In this document: one piece after another, positions 48,545 through 61,447 of the stretch
How the letters are laid out: every line of letters begins with the position of its first letter
Position numbering within the stretch: the first letter of the stretch is position 1
From: Beaufortia kweichowensis
Lineage: Eukaryota; Chordata; Actinopteri; Cypriniformes; Gastromyzontidae
DNA: 64,000 bases
Reading direction: 5' to 3'
NCBI GenBank assembly: GCA_019155185.1
Contig: CM032804.1
Span: 11,752,992-11,816,991, forward strand
Notes under the pieces: generated by a model
What the model was told of the DNA's origin: nothing
Databases searched by the model: none
Seen by the model: the letters and a program-made list of their open reading frames with translations, nothing else
Made by a program: the position numbers and the translations under genes

Positions 48545-51500
48545 GTAGGTTCCTCCTTTTCTCTTTGTTACTTTAAAACTCGGTAGTATGAGGCAAGTTC
48601 AGACATTTTTAATGCAATTATGCAATATATCGACGTGCGGTGAAAATGCGCACGTTCAGGGCGTTTTAACTCTGTGAACGCGGCGGTTATCGGACTGGGA
48701 GAAAAGGCGCTTTTCGTTTGGGTAGTTATTTTCCACGGTTTGTTCTGGTTCAACCCGTGAAGTAGGCGGTGTTGAAAGTCAGACCATCAAGGTTGCAAAA
48801 TCAGCCCGGCCAGTACAGACATAACCATACGTGTATATCAACTTAAGTAAGCGCGTAGTGGGTTATTACGTATCTCCACGTTGCGATCAGACAAGTTTAC
48901 TAGTTCACTGAGGTGGTTTTGCATATTTTGCATTGAGGCTCGAATAGGTTAACCCATGCAGTGTGCGCGATCATGGGTTGGGTGCGCATTATATCCTGCT
49001 TCGGGCTTTGCGCTTGTCTGCTGCATCTAGATCATTGTTTCTTTTTTACTGCTTCAAATAGTATGCAATAGATTTTCGGTTACGTTTTGGGGGGTTGGCG
49101 GGATGTTGTCCCAACATGTTCACAGCCACGCGAGACCTACGCACAACAAGGGTTTACAGTAATATGGAGATTAATTACAATACAGTAAAGAGGTGCTGGC
49201 CCTTTAAGGCGCCACATTTAGCCACAACTACATATTTTGTGTAGTCTTTTGTGAAGAGGTTTTAACACCCCGCCTTCGTTAAAGAGAATACACCATATAT
49301 ACATATGATTTCCTGTATCTGAGCACTACATGTACACATGTGAGGGTAAAATTATGCAACCGGGCGGTAAACAGTTAGAACTTTTACGTTGAGCACATGG
49401 GAGTTTTCCGTAACTATCTGCATTACATAATATTTGGTTGCTGGGTTTTTTTTGTCGGGTTATTTTCTCAGACTGCCGTCAATTAAGTTTTTATTACATA
49501 TAAATTATTTTTAAAACCTTACGTTAGATTTGTTTCGTACTGCATAAAGATACTAGATTTCCGAAAATGCTGTTTAAGTATGTTAGGTTTAACACACCCA
49601 AAGATTTGGTTTTATGGATTTAAACTCGTCGTAACCCGTATTTCACATAATCTGAGTGTTTATTCATATTTAGCACTGTATTTTGACAGACTGTGGACAG
49701 CAGAGGGCTTTATGTTTAATAGAACATTAACCTGCTCAACCTGTGGTTACTCTAACGCGCTGTACTTTTCCATTATATAACGCGTTACGTTGCATATTTT
49801 CAAGCACGCGGTTGATCTCAGAGCAAATAAAACGAGTTCCGCATGTGTACGTGATGTTTACGGTCAAAATAGCGATTCTTGAATTACGTTTTCTTTTGTT
49901 CGTATTTCATCACATTATTGTGTTGTTACGTACCATGCGTGGGAAAATTACCTGAAAATCATGTACGTGTTTAGCCCCTTACTAATTGATTTAGCTTTAA
50001 AATATAACAATAAAAATTATCACACATAAAAAATAAATGGGCAACCATGCTGGAATTTATTGGACGAGGCCTCTTGGTCTGCCTGAAACCCTGTTGTTCT
50101 TAGATGAGGTTAAGTGGTCCCATCACATGGTTGAAACAAAGACTTTGCTAGAACCAAACCAAACCTCCCCCCTCATCTAATATATAGATACTGTATTGAT
50201 CCCTAATGGGAAACGCGGTGTGTGTCTCTTTTGAAGTGCTTTTTGTCCCTTTTCGCCCTTTATTTCCTGGTTTGTGATCTGTTGTGTACTTTACTACAAG
50301 GCAGTGTTGGTGTTTTTTTGTACTAAAGTATTGTTTCTGTGTTTTATTTTATCGTTAATGTTTGTATTTGGAATATCATGTGGTCAGTCAGTAACAGAGT
50401 ATTGCTTTTCATTCCATCTAGATTTATCATTGTCCTACATCCCCTCTTTACCGGAAGAGCTGTTACATAACGCATCAACACTATTGACTAAGTAGCTTAA
50501 TTTTTTTCAAGGTGAATTCGTTATGAAATTGTATTGTTTCTTTGATCTTTTCTGTATTTTGTTTTTATGTACAACAAATGAGCAGATTACATTATGTGCT
50601 TTGGATTGACCCTGTAATGTACAATGTGTGTATTTCCCTCATGTGAATCCTATAGTTTAGGCCAATTTCTATCGCATATTTGATAGGCCTACCTTTTTGT
50701 GTGGGCCGACACGGTTCTCTGCTTTTGAGCTGCATGAAGTTGTTATTCTTGGCTCCCACATTTTTAAAGGCTGTCAGAGTGAATTTAAGAAGAATTGAAC
50801 TATGCTTTGAGGCATTTAAATCAAGTAAATCTGTAATCCTGTTTTGATCCGTTTGAATATTGACACGCTAATAATTTTGAGTAATTTACCATCAGTGTGA
50901 GTTTAAGATACAAATCAAGGTCATTAGTCCTGGCTACAGCACCTAAAGTCCCAGGATTTATATTAAAATAGCCATAGCTCCACATTTATTTATCTTAAAG
51001 TAGAATTTCATCTCTGTTTTGTTTGGCAGACCTTGAGGTAACAGGGCATTCCCCTATGGGACTTTAGAAACAAAAAGTGAAAGAAAGTGACAGATACTTA
51101 CAAGCTGTCTGGAAACATCAAGATTGTTCTTCTCTTAAAAGTTCAAGGCCATGAGTGAAGACTTCTCACTGAAGCGTCTGGCTGTGAGCAGAGAAAGCAG
51201 TCAGTCGGATTGTGAGACCGGACCACCTGTTTGATGTGTTTGGGGGGAAAAATAACCTGACGTTGTTTACTATTTAGAGTAAACGTCAGTCATTGGGCCG
51301 TTTAACATGGATTCCTTTTTAGAAAAGCAAATATGCCCATTTTCCAGACAGTGTCATTTTTTTTGTGAGCAGGATTATAAGCCTTGTTTAATGAAATGTT
51401 TTTTGATTTTAGTCTTAAAGGGCTTCTGTAAGTAAATTCACCCAGCTGGAAATACTTTTATACCATGTGGAAGAAATCAAAGTCTTCCAGTTTCCATGAG

Positions 51501-54500
51501 AATGTTGCATTGCCCTTGAGCCTCTGAAGTTGAAAATTACTTTTTGTTGATCTTTTTTGTTTGTAGATTGCTGTAGATCTTCTACAGGGAATGAGGTAGC
51601 TGAATAATTCAAGTCCAAAGAGCTAGTGACCTATGCTGTTGTGTTTATCAAAGCAGGCATCTGTGAGTTGGGTTAAGGTTCACTTGAACCTAGATTTTTA
51701 AGTTCATTTACCTTTCATTTGGTCTAGTAGCATATAAAACGTCTCTTGCACACACCTACATTTACACATTCCTATACGTATGTACTTCCTTATTATTAGG
51801 CCAGCGTGAGAACTTTGATCAGGGCTCATTAACCTTTTGTTTTAATATTTTGTTTTAAATATAAATATTATTGTATTGATTATGTTTTTAGATTGATTAA
51901 CATAGAATATTGTGCTTCAAAGGTTGATGTATTTTAATTTTGAAATGCAATATCTGTAGTTAAGTAGTCATACATTAAATATTACATATGTCTTTTGGGT
52001 AAAATATTCATTGTTGCCTCCTTAGAAATTCCTTCATTTAGCAGACAGTTTTATTTGAAGTAAAATGACTAATGTTACTAAGCAGTGCTTCAGGAGGCCG
52101 TAACATTAGATATGCTGTAATATAAAGAGGGATACTTTAAATAATCCTCATGTTTAATTAAAAGACATCAACGTGTGTGGCATATATTAGATGTAAACAT
52201 GTAATAGGCTGTGATGAGATCAGTGTTAGTAATGCTATTGTATAGGTAGGCAAGTGTAATTACACACCTGCTTTGCTCAGGATAAAACATTATCCTGGGA
52301 AAATAGTCACTGGTTGACAGTGACATGCTTAACATGCCTAAGAATATTTCTGCTCTATAAATGAGTATACAAATGCAAATTTTGGTTTGAGTGTGGTGGA
52401 CACCAGGGAAACATTTCTATCTCTCTCTACCACTAACTTAATTTTTGACCTTCACACATTTCAGGTTATGACAGTCCATGAAGCAGATCATTTGAAAGCT
52501 TCTTTGTCATAGGTCATTGTTTGAGGGCAAATATTACAGTTACATAGGACAAAAACATTCATGCCCTCTTTTGCAAGAGAAGGATTTTATACATGGTCAC
52601 CTGTAGGTCTTTTACTAATGTGCTGCATTTTGTTCAGGCAATATTTTTGTTTTTTATTAATTAAATCGGTTGATGCATTAAAATTCCTCACAGCTACAAA
52701 TATGTGCTTGGCTCATTAAAGGATCTAGTCATATCTGGATATATTGATCCGTTTTAGTGCCAATATGAATGTTTAAAGCAACACTATTTTACAAAAAGTC
52801 ATATTAGTGTCATGTTTTGTTGAATATTTCTTATAGGTGTGGTTACAGTGTTAAAATGGAAAAGCTCTTAAGAATGATGGTTTAGTTTCTTTATAAATAT
52901 ATTAGATAAAAGTGCTCTATAACAGAGTGTTATGCCATCCAGAGAGGTTTGGGTGAGTTACCAAAAATGTCTTTTGCATAATGGGGATTTACCTTGGTTA
53001 CCATATGTTGGCATTTTTTAGTAAACACCCCAAAGTTATTCTTTTTTTTTTTTTGGAGGCTAAAATGAGTGCCATAGTACCAGCTCATTGGTTGACGTGT
53101 CAGAGGAGGAACGTGGTATTCGATACCAAACATATTGAGTTCTGTTTCACACTGCGTAGCGTGTCACTACACAGGAAGTCTTTCTATTGTTGTTTGTAGT
53201 TTGAGTTACAAAACCTTTATTCTAACCTTCATTTTACGAAGCATAGAAAAACAAAAATCTTTTAGCATTAGGTTTTATTCAGAGAAAATCCCAGAAGAGA
53301 GCTAATAAAATTTAGGAATAAAACAAAAACATCAGGACTCAAAATAACAGTCCTTTTTTATATTGAAGAATTATGAACCTTCCAGAATAACAAGGTTGTT
53401 TTATTATTTATTTATTTAACCTGTACACATGGCAAGTGAACATCCATCAGAAAGTTTTTTTTATTTCTGTAATCACCAGTAGGTCTAATCTGCAATTTGC
53501 AAAAAAATCACCAAAAACGATAATACCTCTTAATTTTCAAAGTCCTAGCTGCAATATCCTCCAGGATTTTGCCCATCTATTTTTTTTGTTCAATGATTTG
53601 GTTGTGTTTTTGTTCCGAAGGAAGGCATTTTAGCCACCTGCTTTGTTATTTGTTGTAATGGTCACCCTGTAAGATACACTGACATTTCAGTTTTGATTAG
53701 CCGTTTTGGTTTAGTATGACTCACCCCACACCATTTTTGTTTGTCTTATGAACCTGAATCTCTTTGAATTAATTTACTGTTCTCTCAAAATATTCACCAA
53801 ATCCTTTAAGACACAGCCCTTTAGCTTGTTAGCTTTAATAATAATAATAATAATGGCATAGACATAAAGGGGTTTGTCCTGAATGAATTTATGTTCTGTA
53901 TTATTTAAGCTGCATTTAAAGTCACTTTGACCTTGTGCAGTGTTGCCATTGTTCTGTGACATCAAACAATATTATTCTCATTTACTTTTAAGCCATTAGC
54001 TTGTCGAACAATGTCAGAATCCATTCCCATATCTTATTCTCCTCTGCTTTGCCTCCATATGAAGCTCTTTCTGTCCTTGTGTCTGGCTTTATGAGTGTCT
54101 GGCTCTTGATAAACGTTTGAGTTATGTTGATACTGTCAACTGTTGACTAGTGTGGTGCTTTGCAACATGTTTTAACGGTACCATATAATAACCATGCAGT
54201 CATATGTAATTGGGATAGTTAGTTGCAAAATTAAAAAGCTTGTCCACTGATTAAAGGGGAAACATTTGTATCTTATGTTGTTAATCTTAAAAGCTGTGCA
54301 TCTGAACAAACTCCAATGTATTTTGACACAAAGTTGTCTGTCACATACGAGACGCTTGGATAAATAGGTAGCCTAGATGCCAACATGAACAGATGGGGTG
54401 ACATCATGCCCTCATCTTCTTAAACAAGAAACAAAACTGAGTAAGGTGAAAAACAACACATCCTTGACTATCTAAATACAGGAGGATAAACACGACATGA

Positions 54501-54958
54501 CACCGTTGAAATTCAAGAGACATTTAGAAACCAAAGTTGTCTTTATAATGTTTTTTTACTGACTCTAGTTTTATAGTGTAGTTTACATTAAAACAGTTTG
54601 TACAGTTAACTGTTATAAATTGTGTGCTATTGTATATGTTGTAGTACTGTGTTGAACTAGACTGGGTTAGTGTGTAAATGTGGCTAGACAGCTGAACCAA
54701 TCATTTCCTTTTAATCCCATGGTAACATGGGCACCAGCTTCCCATTGTGTGTCTGTATCATGAATGAAAATGCATTCGCTTCCCATCTCTATTAGCTGCA
54801 TGATTTAATGGTGTTATACTTAATTAACACTGTCTACATTTATTAGTGCATTGGAAGTATGTGTTTGACTTGTTGTTTCTCATAACAAAACTAAATTGTT
54901 TGTTTTTGTTTGCTAAATCTAACCTGAGATGTTTCTTTGTTTCCCGTGTGTCTCTTAG
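48545..54958 (+). other. kansl1: kansl1 intron 1
   Basis: About 6.4 kb between the predicted leader donor (GTAGGT) and the acceptor CCGTGTGTCTCTTAG before the coding exon. The first kilobase stays fairly GC-rich; the rest is AT-rich. I see no coding exon, RNA gene or intact mobile element inside. The open frames present are short and lack splice context. Confidence 0.6.
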
Positions 54959-56231
54959 GCTGTCCTCTGGCTCAACGGTAGGTGGGTGGTGTGGAGCTGG
55001 CCTCAGCACCGGGAGAGGCCCCCTCGCCCGCCCCCTCCCAGCGCTGCATGGCTGCAATGGCGCCCGCTCTAACCGACGCGCCGGCCGAAGCTCACCGCAT
55101 ACGCTTCAAACTGGCTCCGCCCTCCTCTACTCTCTCCCCAAGCGGCGTGGAGGGAAGCGGTACCGGCAGCCACATCCTCGTGTCCAGTAACGGCGCTGTG
55201 AAGCGCAAGGCCTCGGAGGAGCACCCCAACCGTGGGGCTGGCCCCTGCAAGCCCCTCGTGACCTCGTATCACTGTTCAGATGTGCCCCCTGTGTCCTCTG
55301 CAAAAGAGTCGTCCCTTAAGCTGCAAGGTGTTCTACTGCAGAAGCGCGGCATCCTGCCTAGCCTCATCCCACGCCAGCACCAGGCTTTGGAGATCTCTGA
55401 GGCGCAGCTAAAGAGCATCATGAGTGCTGGAGGAGGAGGCGGAGCGTGTGCCCCTGTCAACGGTATGGCAAAGAAAGTGACTAAATCTGGTCCCGACCGG
55501 GACAATGGAGTTACCTTGAACGGTGGCCAACACAACGTTGAGCAGAATTTGTCAAACCAGACTCAAGCTGTCAATTCTAGTGGAGGATTGACAAGGAACG
55601 GCCCTCTTCGAGATGTTTCGGAGCAGCACCAGCCATCAACTGGCATGTCCCAGAACTGTCCCCGCAACGGAGAGCCTCCTGCAACTTCTCCACCCTCTGT
55701 TGCACCTTTCAACCTCACAGAGGACAAAATCTCAGACTCTCTGCCATTAGGCAGCCAAGATGCATTGACCCTCTCGCTCGCATCCCAGCAAGATCCGTTG
55801 GGCGGCTTGGGGGTGGAGCTTTGTGACCGGACCCAGCACAGTCAGAGCAGACAGGGAGAGATCGAGGCACGTCTGAGGCGGCTTCGCAAACGGCTCCAGG
55901 TGGTACAGGCCAAGCAGGTGGAGCGCCATGTGCAGCAGCAGTTGGGTGGACTTCTCGAGAGCACGCTCGGCGCTCTGGATGCCAGACGGCCAAGAGGACG
56001 TCACGCCGATGACGCCCTTACTCCACATGAGAGAGATGGACTGAGACGCTTCCTGAAGGGAGGCTCCATGCCAGCAGAGCTGGAACGACTGTCTCTAAGT
56101 TGCACCACCAACTTACGATCTGCTGAAAGCGCCTTTGATTCCGATGCCACGGAAAGCAGTTCTGGAGGAGAAACTGATGTGGAGGAAGATGAACTGGCTC
56201 GGGTTGACATTGAGCAGCGGCACATTCCTTT
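54959..56231 (+). CDS. kansl1: KAT8 regulatory NSL complex subunit 1, first coding exon (N-terminal 394 residues)
   Basis: KANSL1 is the scaffold of the nuclear NSL complex: it binds WDR5 and the acetyltransferase KAT8/MOF, which acetylates histone H4, and it also functions at mitotic microtubules. The acceptor is TCTCTTAG and the donor is CCTTT|GTGAGT. Translation starts at 55,048 (GCATGG context); an in-frame TAG at 54,979 excludes an upstream start, and a second in-frame ATG lies at 55,057. The start MAAMAPALTDAPAEAHRIRF followed by KLAPPSSTLSP matches vertebrate KANSL1. Other conserved blocks are KESSLKLQGV (about residues 89-98), VNGMAKKVTKS (about 140-150), the predicted coiled coil RLRRLRKRLQVVQAKQVERH (about 276-295), AFDSDATESSSGGETDVEED (362-381) and VDIEQRHIPL at the exon end. 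The stretch between is Ser/Gly/Gln-rich and diverged. The C-terminal half, including the KAT8-binding PEHE domain, is beyond the window, so the gene is partial here. Fish have two kansl1 paralogues; I cannot say which this is. Confidence 0.93.
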
Positions 56232-56511
56232 GTGAGTATAGTCCTTGAGTTTTCTTCTGTTCTCAGCCCATTGTAATTTTGTAGTAAGCATACATTTGTC
56301 ATGTAAAAAGCATAACTGCTGATGGCTAGGTGGTTTATCTTTCAGAAATGTACTAAGAATGGCAAGGACTGATGTTGATATCTGGCAACCATACTGTTGT
56401 GTTCTTTGTTTAGTGTGTGGTCTAATAGAGGTCATTAAGTGTACATTGACCCTAATGCTAGCGTGTCTTGAATCTTTCTGCATCATGGCCATCATCTAGA
56501 CATACCCATTT

Positions 56512-56640
56512 GTTACCCTGTCTGTGAAAACCCAACTAAAGTCAGTCTTTGTGTTTACTGTTTTCTACATAAAGTCTCATTGCTCATTATTATATAAATA
56601 AATTACGAGACTTTAGCCTGGATCTTACGAACAGGGTCAC
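56512..56640. mobile_element. Foldback MITE, about 129 bp
   Basis: The left end GTTACCCTGTCTGTGAAAAC and the right end, reverse-complemented GTGACCCTGTTCGTAAGATC, are imperfect inverted repeats. A second inner pair, AAAGTCTC and GAGACTTT, continues the fold, so the whole element is a long imperfect hairpin. The left half recurs at 19,967. It has no coding capacity and lies in kansl1 intron 2. Confidence 0.7.
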
Positions 56641-59600
56641 TTTTTATCTGTACGTTTGTGTACAACTGAGTTTGTTGTTTATCCTTTCATTGTAAGTGTA
56701 GATTTGGTGCATACAGCAGAATATTATGTTGATAGTTACTGGAATGTGGGATTGTTTTGTTATGTGGGAATGTGCTTGATAATGAAGGTGTGCAGTATGT
56801 TGTCTTGTGTACCATCATCACAAGGACACGCCTGCACTCTCCAACATACAAATTAGACTCAGCAAAACGGTTTATCATGATAATTTTTACAGTGTTGTTG
56901 CCATGAAAAATGACAAACACCATAAATAATTCTAGATACCATATTGGTATAATTGTTTATATCTCTCTGATCTTACATGTTCTATAAATTATTATTTACT
57001 AAAATATAAATCAAACTATTTGTGGATTATTATTCGTTTTTTAAATGAAGAAAAAAGTTTTGAATGATTTTAAGATTTTTATTATGTAGAAATTTTAAAA
57101 AGTAACTAAAACATCCATCATCACGATAATACCATGTTCTGTGACAAAGGACCCAGCTTTTACTGTAATGTGAAAACATTTCTAATGCACATACACAGTT
57201 TAATACTCTCAGATGTCAAATGATCTTTTTAGTGTGGCAGTGAGTCACTTCCTTAAATCTGTACACACACTTTCTCTGAGTCTTTCTGGAGCTCTCCAGA
57301 GCCTGTTTTTACCCATCCTAATCGCTGGGCAAGAGCACAGGGTGCAAATGGAAGGCAAAGATAAGACGTTGTTTAACTTCTGTTTCCTTTTTGTACATTG
57401 GTGTTTGTTTTAGTTCTAGCTAGCATTTGTTACAGTTTAGCCAGCATTTGCAGTCAATTTCCATTAATGTCCTGTCTAAAATGTGTGAAAAGCAGTCCTA
57501 TTTTATAAAGCACATTCAGATCTTAGGAGTAAATCATGGCAATCCTGCTGCACTTGCTAATATTACTGTAATCTATTGTTCAGTTACACATTACTTTAAT
57601 TCACATTAAATGTTGGCTTTAGTTCCTGAATCAGTAAACCTTTTTTGCTTTATCATTGTAGTTGGAAAGTGTCTCAGCGGTCCAGTGGGTCAGAAATGTT
57701 GTGTTTGTATCAAGCAGGCTAAGATAGCTCCATGAGGGAATAACCTACATTCACTAGAGTCAGTCACATGACTATTGCGCAAGGACAAATAGGCTTACTT
57801 GCAGATTATGTGAGCAAGTGTGTTGACATAGGGTTGTGTAGCTTATATGTATATGTTAACAAACTTATTTTGACTGTTATTAACTGTCCCCCTCCGAATA
57901 TCAATAATTAGGGTCTTATGGACTTTGTCATTTGAACATAATGTAATGGATGTTTGTGGGTCAGCGTACAACATGACCACATGTTGTAGCTGCATATTTG
58001 TTTTTTGTAATTTGTTTATATGTGAGAAGTTAATTTTTGTTATCCTGTTTAATCAGCATTTAAGGTCAGTGTGTTTAGCTAAGAGGGACATTGGTGTAAT
58101 CCTAAGTAAACCCACAGTAAACTAATGAGTCATTTGTATTAGTCTTTGGTTCATTGGTTGTAAATGGGATTGACTTCCTGAAAATTGACTCTCAGAAAGT
58201 TGTCTCATGATGTTGTTTATTGGGTTCAATCAAGGCAAGTTACTGACATTTTTTGGTTTGGAAGAAACGAGAAGCTGTAAATACCTTCAATGGTTCCCCG
58301 ACCTCAGATTGAAAGTGCTCAATCACTTTTAACAAAACCTTTAATTATTAACCAGGTTTGTCAAAGGCTTTCCATATATAGTGTTTGTGACACATGGCTA
58401 TCCGTGTGTCTATAGCCACCATTGAGCAAAACCCTACTAAATAACCAAGTTTCCATGAGGACTCGCCTAACATCCCTTACGAGCATAGAAACACAACCAC
58501 ATTTCTCAGTCCATGGTACCAGAAGGACAGGTGTGAGACTAACATTTAGCTTTCATGCCTTTGCACGCACGAGCTGCTTGCTTTTAGTTGTTTCTGTCCT
58601 TTAATCATTTTATTAAAACAATCATTGAAATTGACACATTTACAGACCCCTGTACCTTCTACAACCTCAAGAGTGCCAATACTTAGTCTTTTCTCTATTT
58701 ATTGTGCAGATCCAATTAGGATTAAAAACATAGATTGATTCTGGGACAGGGAAACCTGTGTTTCATAACATTATTTTATTCATCCATGTACCTAGATTGA
58801 ACATGTTCATATTTTCTATTTGGAGTTATTTGGTCTGTCCACTCCCTAACTATATTTCAGACTGTTTGATAAAAAGGTTTTTTTGCCTGCGTCATGGTGG
58901 GGTGTCTTCCTCACTAGTTTTTAGATTTACGATTTGAATATGCTCAACTTACAATTTCCCATTTCTTGTCTTTTAAGAGTGTGTATCTGTCCCTTTTTTT
59001 TTTAACAATGTAGTACAGAAAGCCGATGACAAATAGAGTTAGTAAGGCTAACTCTTACTTTCTAATGCCTTTTAACACAATTTTTTGTTGTCTTTCTCTT
59101 GAATTATCAAGGCTTTTCCATCAGCCTGGTTTCTTGTTTTACCAGTTAACCTTCTAGGTCACAGAGCCGGCTTGTCAAGTTTTTTCTCTCCTCTGTTTTG
59201 ATCGTTTTCATTGTTGGTTCTTCTGTCCATCTTCACTTCTATAAAGGTTTTTCACTGGTCTTCCATTCAGACAGATGTATGTCAAACTTTGTGAATCTTG
59301 AATGTAGATTCTAGATTAATGACTGATGCACCAGGTTGGCCTCTTGTCCAATGTGAATAAAGTTAAAACTACTAAATATTGTGTGCAGCTTTCACTGAAA
59401 TATCCTGAGAAATGTGCTGTCGTTTATGACCCTGTCTGCATATTCAGATTACTGTCAGCATCAAAAGATGAACTTGATCATTTAAGACTAATAGGTGTAC
59501 AGATGTTCTACCTGATTCTTCTTTTTTTGTTCTCGCTGCTGATCTCAGTGGATGTGACCATGCTGGATCCCTCTAATCTCCCATCTTTCCACAGCTATCC

Positions 59601-61424
59601 ATGCCCATTTTTTCAGGCCATTTTTAGTCTGAGGTGTGAGCCACCAGTGTAGGGGGGTGTTCAAGACACTTCAAATACAAACACAGCCAGGAAAATAATA
59701 CGATGTGGCTGCACCTGTTCCATGTGTGCATGTGCTGATGCGTGTTTGTGCCTGCGCTAATGTGTAAGCGCTGCCTCTTTTGCATGCATTGTTAATAGAC
59801 CTTCCATTTTGGCTGTGGAGATGCATTAATCCTGGATCCAGTTGATCAATCAATGTATTGGTCTTTGGCTTGACCATTTTCGTTATGTAGCAGCATTAAT
59901 ATTATTAATGTAGTTTTATGTTGTTTTTGCAAAATAATGCTTGCGCTATCTAATCTTGTTTGAGCAGATTGTGAAAGTGTCGTAGTACTGTTGAAGGTGT
60001 AACCTTGCTTTTATTATTGTGCAGATCAGCCCACGTTGACACGTACAGGAAACGTTAGATGTTAAATTGTAGAACTGCGGCTTCCGGTATACGCAAATGT
60101 AAGAGAACAACAAACTCTCAGGAGGCAGGAACCACATGCACAATGATTTTTAGTCATGTGTTGTCAACTGTAGGAGAAATGTGTGGGTTCTGTCTATAGA
60201 CCAGATGATGTAAAGATGCACAGATGATCTCTGTGGGTCTGTAGTCGCCTGCAGCCAGCAGTACAGGGATTGACTGACTGATTTTTAAAAGGGCAAAATC
60301 CAGCTGTGATCTGTTCTCTTTGCTCTCTGTGACTCTGTCTTTCGTCTATGAGAGTAAAATGTAAACTAGCTTTATTAAATGCTAAGGTTTTTATGCTTTG
60401 CTGATGATTTTCTCATGCGTATTCTGAGCGATTGTCCATCCGTCCTGATGCCGATTGCAAACGATTTAATTTGCTTCTAACCACCGATCGTGTATGAGTT
60501 TCCTCTGCTTGATTATGCATCTTAACCATTAGTGGAGAAACGTTAAATCAGGTCAGGATGAATATTTAAGTGCCATCCTTTTAAACATCAGCTCTGCTTT
60601 GCTTTTAAACAGCCAGCAGCTCGCTCCATCTGCCCTCTTACCCTTTGGACTGCGGGATGCAGACCACCGTCTCTTGCATCTTATTGGTGATGGCAGAGTA
60701 TCTCCGTGGTAACCATGTAAAGGCAGTTTTTTTTCTATTTCTATCGTCAGATGTCCGCCAGGCTTTAGCTGTCTGGATCTCGGGTCTTTGACCTTTGTAG
60801 TTTTTATGCTTCAAATGGATGTCTGGTAGTCGTACACTGCACTTAGTATAAAGGAATACAGCACTGAAAAATTGATGTTTGTAGAGAGAATGTGTGGTTA
60901 AATTGAGCCTTTGCTGTCTTTTGAATTGTTTTAAACACTTTTACGAGTCCTGTCTTTTCTGTCCTGTTTCACCATGTGTTTTTTGTTTATAACAGCGAAA
61001 AGGCTTGAGCTTCACCACATTCACATCCAGGGACTTTCTTAAGGCTCTTTCACACTAAAGATGATAACTATAAAGTTTTAAAAATATTTTTGAATGTAAA
61101 CGAATAATAAAGTCCAGTTGTTACTGTTATATTTATCTTTATAGTCATCATTGGTGTAGGTTGGTCTTTACAGAAAATTCAAAGTGGGCCATCAGTATTT
61201 TTTTTTAACATAGGAGCCTTTTTAATGTGTTATTGTGTAATATCTTTTTTGTATAGTCGCAAACCTCAGATTTGGTTTTTGAAGGGTTTTTTCTGTTTAA
61301 ATATGGTACTCTTATACCTACAGCACAGGTCCTTTCCTTCATTTTCTCTCTGTATATCCAGTTATCATCTGTACCTGGCAGCACCCACAGCGCCTGGCCC
61401 ATAATGAAAGAACTCCTCTGTGAA

Positions 61425-61447
61425 GTGTGTGTGTGTGTGTGTGTGTG
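61425..61447. repeat. (GT)n microsatellite
   Basis: About 11 GT units, followed by CGCTCGCCCGCCCGCC, in kansl1 intron 2. Confidence 0.9.

Noticed and set aside
54982..55047. Upstream extension of the kansl1 frame
   Set aside because: The extension begins at GTG, right after an in-frame TAG (54,979-54,981). The first ATG is at 55,048 and matches the vertebrate N-terminus.
55715..56495. Several long minus-strand frames over the kansl1 coding exon
   Set aside because: They are antisense shadows of a well-supported coding exon.
59326..59652. 108-codon open frame
   Set aside because: It lies inside kansl1 intron 2, resembles no family I know and has no splice or promoter context; expected by chance at this scale.
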